5,192 nt of DNA, taken from assembly GCA_030151925.1 (NCBI GenBank), contig JASLCY010000080.1, positions 1 through 5,192 of the forward strand, read 5' to 3'. This document shows, piece after piece, positions 1 to 5,192 of this stretch (the first letter of the stretch is position 1; the number at the start of each line of letters is the position of its first letter). The stretch is from Oligoflexus sp. Its GTDB lineage: Bacteria; Bdellovibrionota_B; Oligoflexia; Oligoflexales; Oligoflexaceae. The notes beneath the pieces are model-generated. The model did not search any database and was not told the origin of the DNA. It saw only the letters and a list, made by a program, of their open reading frames with translations. The translations under genes were made by a program, and so were the position numbers.

Positions 1-1146
1 GGATTCCATTCATCACGAAGTAATCCGCGAGGTCGGTGGCGTTCATGTAACCGCGCTCCGCCTCGTGCCGCATGCGCTGCTCTTGTATGGTGAGCGTATC
101 TATCACGAGTTTCATCACGCGAAGCGAGGAGGTCCAGGTGTCGATCGTATCGAAGAGGGCTTCTTTGTCCTCCTGCATGTCTTTGTTATAGCAGGAAGGC
201 AAACCCTTCATCACCGTGAGCATGCCCATGAGATGCCCGTAGACGCGGCCGCTCTTGCCGCGAATGAGTTCGAGCGCGTCGGGATTCTTCTTCTGCGGCA
301 TCAGCGAGGAGCCCGTGGAGACCTGATCGCCGAGATGGATGAAACGGAACTCGTCGGTGCTGTATAGGATCAGATCCTCCGCCAGGCGGCTGAGGTGCAT
401 CATGGAAACTGAGCAGGCGCTCATATATTCGATGACGAAATCGCGATCGGAAGTCGCGTCGAGCGAATTCGCGGTGATGGCGGCGAAGCCGAGGTCGGCG
501 GCCAAGGCCTCCCGATCGATCGAGAGGCTGTTGCCGGCGAGCGCGCCCGAGCCGAGCGGCATGACGTTGACGCGTTCCCGGGCATCGCGCAGGCGCGCGT
601 CGTCGCGTTTCAGCATCTCCACGTAGGACAGCATGAAGTGCGCGAAGAGTATGGGCTGGGCCTTCTGCAGGTGCGTGTAGCCCGGCATCACCGCCTCGCG
701 GTGCTTCTCGGCGAGGCCTAAGAGCGAGAGCTGCAAAGCTTTGATGCCTTCGCGAGTCTGATCGAGGGCGCCGCGGAGGTAGAGGCGCAGGTCGGTCGCC
801 ACCTGATCGTTGCGGCTCCTGCCGGTGTGCAGCTTCTTGCCGAGGTCGCCGGTGAGCTTGGTGAGCTCCATCTCCACGAACGCGTGCACGTCCTCATAAC
901 CCGCCTCGAGAGCCGCAGGTATCCAATCGGCGTCGGTCCTGATGCGCTGCTCGAGCGTCTCGAGGCCCGCGAGCACCTTATGGAGCTCGTCCTCGGAGAA
1001 GATGCCGCTGCGCGCCAGGGCCTTCGCATAGGCCTTCGAACCTACGATATCGACCTCCGCCAGGCGAAGATCGAAACGGAAGGAGTCGTTGTAAGCCGCG
1101 AAAAAATCATCACGTGGGCCGGTAAAGCGGCCTCCCCAGAGCGATT

Positions 1147-1150
<4 letters not shown>
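1..1150 (-). CDS. argH: Argininosuccinate lyase, 3' end cut by window edge
   Basis: This enzyme splits argininosuccinate into arginine and fumarate, the last step of arginine synthesis, in the cytoplasm as a homotetramer of the fumarase/aspartase superfamily. I translated the minus strand by hand from the ATG at 1150-1148; it stays open to base 1, giving 383 complete codons. The family usually has about 460 residues, so roughly the last 75-80 lie outside the window. Visible signatures: N-terminal LWGGRFTG (residues 4-11), HTGRSRNDQ (108-116), GYTHLQKAQP with the conserved Thr-His (159-160), and the superfamily signature GSSLMPQKKNPD (280-291), which contains the catalytic serine loop. No key residue appears altered. 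The start overlaps the argG stop (ATGA), and GAGG at 1162-1159, 8 bases upstream inside argG, can serve as ribosome binding site. It is the third gene of argR-argG-argH and probably translationally coupled to argG. The assignment is firm. Confidence 0.97.
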
Positions 1151-2346
<1,196 letters not shown>

Positions 2347-2352
2347 GAGAGA

Positions 2353-2360
2353 TCCCCCTT
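2353..2360 (-). promoter_or_regulatory. Strong ribosome binding site of argG
   Basis: AAGGGGGA on the minus strand lies 6 bases upstream of the argG ATG, within the 24-base argR-argG gap. No terminator-like hairpin fits in this gap, so argR and argG are most simply one transcript. Confidence 0.75.
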
Positions 2361-2370
2361 GATGGTTCTT

Positions 2371-2790
2371 TCAGTCGAATAAAGCGAATATCTTACGCAG
2401 GACCTTGGCCTGCTGCTGCCTGTTGGCGACGGCGACGAAGATCGTATCGTCGCCGGCTATCGTCCCGAGGATGCCGGGAATGGCCGAACGGTCGATGATG
2501 AAGCCCGCGCGGTTCGCGTTGCCGGGCCCGGTCTTCAGGACGATGAGGTTATCGCCGGCGGTCGTCGCATCGAGTCGATCGACCTTGCTCGATTCGCCGG
2601 GCGCGATGCTGGGCGTCTTGTAGTAACCGTCGACCTTCACGACGCCGAGCTTCTTGAGGTCGCGCGAAATGCTCGATTGCGTCGTCTCAAAGCCTCGGGC
2701 CGTCAGCAGTTCCTTCAGAACGTGCTGGTTTTCAACCTTGTTGCCGCGGATGACGTCGGCGATGACGTTCAAACGATTCTGTTCCTGCAT
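2371..2790 (-). CDS. argR: Arginine repressor ArgR/AhrC
   Basis: This is an arginine-sensing transcription factor; family members form hexamers that bind L-arginine and repress biosynthetic genes at ARG boxes (some also activate catabolism). It has 139 residues, slightly shorter than the usual 149-156. The N-terminal half is the winged helix-turn-helix DNA-binding domain, with the recognition-helix stretch TQSSISRDL at 37-45. The C-terminal half is the oligomerisation and arginine-binding domain, with GPGNANRAGFIID (88-100) and the hallmark GTIAGDDTIF (109-118), whose Asp-Asp pair contacts arginine in characterised homologues. The start ATG is preceded by AGGTG (2802-2798) at 7 bases. It is the first gene of the operon, 24 bases before argG, so it probably represses itself together with argG and argH. 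The C-terminus ends soon after the last predicted helix, with no sign of truncation. The function call is secure; the regulatory scope is inferred. Confidence 0.96.
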   Translation of the reverse strand: MQEQNRLNVIADVIRGNKVENQHVLKELLTARGFETTQSSISRDLKKLGVVKVDGYYKTPSIAPGESSKVDRLDATTAGDNLIVLKTGPGNANRAGFIIDRSAIPGILGTIAGDDTIFVAVANRQQQAKVLRKIFALFD

Positions 2791-2810
2791 GGGCGAGCAC
2801 CTGTATGCGT

Positions 2811-2863
2811 GATGAATGCATAAATAAGATTTGCATCCGCATAGTTACCTCACCTATGCAAAA
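2811..2863. promoter_or_regulatory. Candidate ArgR operator region (TGCAT/ATGCA cluster)
   Basis: Upstream of argR there are several copies of a short motif: ATGCAT (2816-2821), TTTGCAT (2830-2836), GCATAG (2839-2844) and CTATGCAAAA (2854-2863). They form two nested inverted repeats: TTTGCAT with ATGCAAA (loop 19), and GCATAG with CTATGC (loop 9). The stretch 2811-2828 contains the half-site ATGAAT and partly resembles the ARG box of AhrC/ArgR (by eye 12 of 18 positions of the Bacillus consensus). Known ARG boxes pair TGAAT-type half-sites with ATTCA or ATGCA-type halves. Autoregulation by ArgR is therefore plausible, but no box is a full consensus match. Confidence 0.45.
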
Positions 2864-2869
2864 GTTCAA
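2841..2869 (-). promoter_or_regulatory. Weak candidate promoter for argR-argG-argH
   Basis: Read on the minus strand, TTGAAC (2869-2864) could be a -35 box and AACTAT (2846-2841) a -10 box, separated by 17 bases. Each matches the sigma-70 consensus only partly (4 of 6 and 3 of 6). The pair overlaps the inverted repeats GCATAG/CTATGC, which would suit repressor occlusion of RNA polymerase. Other weak boxes exist in this AT-rich stretch, so the exact promoter is unsure. Confidence 0.25.
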
Positions 2870-2873
2870 GTGG

Positions 2874-2898
2874 AAAAACGGCAAAAATTTGAAAAAAA
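2874..2898. promoter_or_regulatory. Phased A-tracts, likely curved DNA
   Basis: Three adenine runs, A5 (2874-2878), A5 (2883-2887) and A7 (2892-2898), have centres about 9-10 bases apart, close to one helical turn. Such phasing is known to bend DNA. It sits just upstream of the candidate argR promoter, where it could act as an UP-like element or assist wrapping by ArgR or a nucleoid protein. Confidence 0.5.
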
Positions 2899-2914
2899 TC
2901 TTAAAGTTTATGTG

Positions 2915-2962
2915 AATTATCCCATCTTTATGACAATTTTATGCATAATCCCATCTTATGAT
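2915..2962. repeat. Imperfect direct repeat (core ATCCCATCTT) around a TTATGCATAA palindrome
   Basis: The core ATCCCATCTT occurs exactly at 2919-2928 and again at 2948-2957, 29 bases apart. Each copy is followed by TTATGA or TATGA and preceded by an AT-rich flank. Between them lies the perfect 10-base palindrome TTATGCATAA (2939-2948), which carries the same TGCAT/ATGCA core seen near argR. The arrangement looks like a binding-site array for a regulator, possibly of the rightward genes. No regulator can be named for it. Confidence 0.4.
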
Positions 2963-2996
2963 CTGAAGCGCTGGTCAGACTTTGCCTCGCCATTCT

Positions 2997-3005
2997 TGAT
3001 ACAAT
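2997..3005 (+). promoter_or_regulatory. Extended -10 promoter for the protease/outer-membrane protein pair
   Basis: TGATACAAT fits the extended -10 pattern TG-N-TANNNT, with hexamer TACAAT (3000-3005) matching five of six consensus positions. No good -35 box is seen at normal spacing, which extended -10 promoters tolerate. A transcription start near 3012 would give a leader of about 34 bases before the ATG at 3046. Confidence 0.5.
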
Positions 3006-3032
3006 GGCCCTATAGCGTATGCCCTTATCAGC

Positions 3033-3037
3033 AGGAG
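3033..3037 (+). promoter_or_regulatory. Ribosome binding site that decides the protease start
   Basis: AGGAG lies 8 bases upstream of the ATG at 3046. The other in-frame ATGs, at 3019 (close to the predicted transcription start) and 3076, lack a comparable motif, so 3046 is preferred. Confidence 0.7.
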
Positions 3038-3045
3038 CCAGCCTC

Positions 3046-4128
3046 ATGCTTCCCAGACCTCGCCGCGCCGCGTGCATGAACTTCGTATTGCCTAGTCTCC
3101 TGGCTATCCTCGCCAGCTGTTCGACGCCGAAATCCGATGCGAAGGATGAAGCGAAGGAAACCGCGCCCGCAGCGGCGGCGAAAGCCCCGACGGAAGAGCA
3201 GAAGAAGCTGGACGAAGCGCGCGCGGAGATGGAGATCGGCCGCAACATGGCCGGCCGCCTCGTGAAGTTCTACGGCCTCTATCCGGACGAGAAGCTCGTG
3301 CGCTACGTGAACGAGGTCGGCAACCTCGTCGCCCGCTACTCGGATTATCCCGATCGGCATTATATGTTCGACGTCTTCTATTCGGATGAAGTGAACGCCT
3401 TCGCCTGCCCGGGCGGCTATATCCTCGTCTCGCTCGGCGCCATCAAGAACGCCAGCAACGAAGCCGAGCTCGCGCACGTGCTGGGCCACGAGATCACGCA
3501 CGTCGGCAAGAAGCACATGCTCAACGCGCTGACCAAGATGAGCGACGAGGAGCAGAAGAAACTCAGCGAGAAGGCCTCGAAATTCAACGAGCTCCCCGAC
3601 GAGGTGAAGGTCCGCAAGCGGCCGGAGCCGGAAGACTCGGCAATCGGCGCCCTCGTCGCGCGCTACGTCTCGGGTGCCTCCGCGGGCCTCAACATCCTGC
3701 AGGCCGCTAAGGCCGGCATGAACCTCATCACCGAAAAAGGCCTGGGCGCGGACCTGGAATACGAGGCGGATCGCGAAGGCACCCGCTTCGCCATCAACGC
3801 CGGCTATTATCCCAAGGGCCTCGTGAACTTCCTCTGCCGCCTCGAGGTCAATCGCGGCCACGACCAGAACTACTGCCTCAGCAAGCAGAAATCCGAGGAC
3901 GCGGCGCCTAAGACCGTGCTCGACAAGACCCACCCTCCCGTCCCCGATCGCGTCGCCAATATCAAGAAAGTCCTGATCGCCATGAAGGTGAACGAATCCG
4001 TCGGCGCCAAGGGCCGCAAGCGCTACCTCGCGATCAAAGAACGCATCAAGGGCGTCGAACCTTCGAAGGACGAAGGCGACGGCAAGGCGGAGAAGGCTGA
4101 AACAGTTATCGACCATGGAAAGGACTGA
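3046..4128 (+). CDS. M48-family zinc metalloprotease lipoprotein
   Basis: This is a predicted periplasm-facing, membrane-anchored zinc endopeptidase. From the ATG at 3046 it has 360 residues. Residues 1-25 form a lipoprotein signal peptide: a basic start (RPRR, 4-7), a hydrophobic core, and the lipobox LASC with Cys25 as the lipidated residue. An Ala/Lys/Glu-rich tether follows. The protease domain shows NAFACPGGYI (117-126), the zinc motif H148-E-I-T-H152, and E238-Y-E-A-D242, in which Glu238 is the expected third zinc ligand. THPPVPDR (295-302) matches the conserved C-terminal M48 motif. All catalytic residues are present, so it should be active. About 85 residues separate the two zinc motifs, including a charged segment rich in Lys and Glu, which seems longer than in BepA. 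The tail is charged and there is no obvious TPR domain, unlike BepA. M48 relatives such as BepA and LoiP act in outer-membrane protein quality control. The family is firm; the substrate is unknown. Confidence 0.93.
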   Translation: MLPRPRRAACMNFVLPSLLAILASCSTPKSDAKDEAKETAPAAAAKAPTEEQKKLDEARAEMEIGRNMAGRLVKFYGLYPDEKLVRYVNEVGNLVARYSDYPDRHYMFDVFYSDEVNAFACPGGYILVSLGAIKNASNEAELAHVLGHEITHVGKKHMLNALTKMSDEEQKKLSEKASKFNELPDEVKVRKRPEPEDSAIGALVARYVSGASAGLNILQAAKAGMNLITEKGLGADLEYEADREGTRFAINAGYYPKGLVNFLCRLEVNRGHDQNYCLSKQKSEDAAPKTVLDKTHPPVPDRVANIKKVLIAMKVNESVGAKGRKRYLAIKERIKGVEPSKDEGDGKAEKAETVIDHGKD

Positions 4129-4131
4129 TAG

Positions 4132-5192
4132 ATGAATCGCAGCTCTCGTTTACTCCTGGCTGGCCTCGCTCTTTGCAGCTTCACCGCGCGCGCGGATCAA
4201 TTCCACTACCAGAACCTCGTAGTGGGCGAGAGGGCGATGGGCCTCGGCGGCGCTTTCACGGCGATCGCGGACGACGCCTCGGCCATCGTCTACAACCCCG
4301 CCGGCCTCGGCTTCGCTCTGACGAACGACCTGTCCGGTTCGGCGAACGCCTTCTACCAAAAGAAGGTGACCTATAAGAAGACGATCGGCAACCAGGACTT
4401 CACCGAGAAGAGCGGCGGGACCTTCGCGCCGTTCTTCGGCGGCCTGCAGAAGCTCGACAGCGTCTGGCCCGGTCTCGCGGTCGGCTTCGGCCTCTTCGCC
4501 AACGATTCGGAGCTCAAGGATCAGAACGATCTCGTGGAGAACTACGGCAGCCTCGATCGTTTCCACCGCACCGCCAACGCTCGCGGCTCGTCGACCGGCA
4601 TCGGCGTGGCCGCCGCGAAACGCATCCTGTCCAACCTCTCGGTCGGCCTCGGCGCGAGCTACCTCATGATCGATGAGTTGAACCAGGAATACCAGGACGT
4701 GAAGTATAAGCAGACGCTCACCTGCGTCCCCACTTCTTCGGCGACGCGTCCCGACTGGCCTGTCTGCAGCGGCAACGGTTTCGTCGATCAGGCGTTTCTC
4801 GAGCAGAACACGCGTTACCATCTCTCGACGACAGCCCTCGAACTCACTGGCGGCGCACAGTTGGCGCTTGGAACCTGGTCAATTGGCTTGAGCACGCGCG
4901 TGCGTAAGATTATCAGCGACAGCCTCGAATATTCGATGGATCAGCGCAGCAACATCGCCGGCTCGGAAACCCTCGACTCCGTCCTGCACTTTAAAACGGG
5001 CAATCAGACCGGTTCTTCGGTCAACACGAAGATCAAGAATGCCCTCAAACAGCTGCCAACCGAGGTGCGCGCGGGTGTTGCCTGGTTCCCCTCGAGCAAT
5101 TTCCTATGGTCGTTTGACACCATTCACGACACCGAGGCTGACTCTGATAACTATAAAAGACTTGCGGTTACCAACTTTGCAACCGGCGCAGA
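4132..5192 (+). CDS. FadL/OMPP1-like outer-membrane transport protein, 3' end cut
   Basis: This is a predicted outer-membrane beta-barrel of the FadL/OMPP1/TodX type, a family that takes up hydrophobic compounds such as fatty acids or aromatics. I translated it by hand from the ATG at 4132; it is open to the right edge, with 353 complete codons, so the C-terminal strands lie outside the window. A Sec signal peptide ends at A-R-A (19-21), with cleavage likely before Asp22. The mature N-terminus carries the family signature: GERAMGLGGAFTAI (32-45) and DDASAIVYNPAGLG (47-60), including the NPA motif of the hatch region. The rest shows alternating aromatic/hydrophobic strands and Gly-rich turns typical of barrels. 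Cys198 and Cys212 sit in one probable external loop. AAGGA (4119-4123) lies 8 bases before the start. It follows the protease by three bases, so cotranscription is likely. The substrate cannot be predicted. From about 4830 on, codon choice becomes less GC-biased. Confidence 0.85.
   Translation, partial: MNRSSRLLLAGLALCSFTARADQFHYQNLVVGERAMGLGGAFTAIADDASAIVYNPAGLGFALTNDLSGSANAFYQKKVTYKKTIGNQDFTEKSGGTFAPFFGGLQKLDSVWPGLAVGFGLFANDSELKDQNDLVENYGSLDRFHRTANARGSSTGIGVAAAKRILSNLSVGLGASYLMIDELNQEYQDVKYKQTLTCVPTSSATRPDWPVCSGNGFVDQAFLEQNTRYHLSTTALELTGGAQLALGTWSIGLSTRVRKIISDSLEYSMDQRSNIAGSETLDSVLHFKTGNQTGSSVNTKIKNALKQLPTEVRAGVAWFPSSNFLWSFDTIHDTEADSDNYKRLAVTNFATGA

Noticed and set aside
3019..3045. Upstream ATG at 3019 as the protease start
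   Set aside because: It lacks a ribosome binding site and would lie only about seven bases from the predicted transcription start; 3046 has AGGAG at 8 bases and still gives a proper lipoprotein signal peptide.
2831..3079. Plus-strand open frame of 82 codons in the intergenic gap
   Set aside because: It crosses the AT-rich regulatory region and the protease start, and its product shows no recognisable feature; the promoter and repeat structure explain the stretch better.
3028..4116. Long minus-strand open frame (362 codons) opposite the M48 protease
   Set aside because: It is almost exactly the reverse of the protease gene, with biased composition and no family motif; the plus-strand gene has clear catalytic motifs and a signal peptide.
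4174..4179. Cys15 of the outer-membrane protein signal as a lipoprotein site
   Set aside because: The residues before it (Leu-Ala-Leu) do not fit a lipobox because Leu sits at the position before Cys; A-R-A followed by Asp is a good signal peptidase I site.
4150..4821. Minus-strand open frame (223 codons) opposite the outer-membrane protein
   Set aside because: It is a composition-driven shadow; the plus strand carries a signal peptide and the NPA family signature.

Overview
The window is GC-rich coding DNA with one AT-rich intergenic gap. It reads as a chromosomal piece of a Gram-negative (diderm) bacterium: it carries a lipoprotein with a lipobox signal peptide and an outer-membrane beta-barrel protein of the FadL/OMPP1 type. 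The sequence does not fix the lineage. A delta-proteobacterium-like or Bdellovibrionota-like source is only a guess. I see no mobile element, CRISPR array, tRNA or rRNA.

Left part (about 1-2790, minus strand): an arginine-biosynthesis operon transcribed right to left as argR - argG - argH. argR encodes the arginine-responsive repressor. argG (argininosuccinate synthase) and argH (argininosuccinate lyase, cut by the left window edge) carry out the last two steps from citrulline to arginine. Spacing is tight: 24 bases between argR and argG, and a 4-base ATGA overlap between argG and argH. With the repressor as first gene, the natural expectation is arginine feedback on the whole operon.

Middle (2791-3045): a divergent, AT-rich regulatory region. 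It holds a cluster of TGCAT/ATGCA elements and inverted repeats next to argR (candidate ArgR operator), three A-tracts spaced at about one helical turn, an imperfect direct repeat built on ATCCCATCTT, and an extended -10 promoter pointing right.

Right part (3046-5192, plus strand): a lipoprotein zinc metalloprotease of family M48, followed after three bases by a FadL/OMPP1-like outer-membrane protein that runs off the right edge. The two are probably cotranscribed and both products should go to the envelope, so a link between the protease and the quality control or maturation of its barrel neighbour is plausible but not shown.

The most unusual observation is in ArgG. The otherwise near-invariant ATP pyrophosphatase loop S-G-G-L-D-T-S reads S-A-G-P-E-T-S here, while the rest of the protein is very well conserved. 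I did not find a clearly new multi-gene system.
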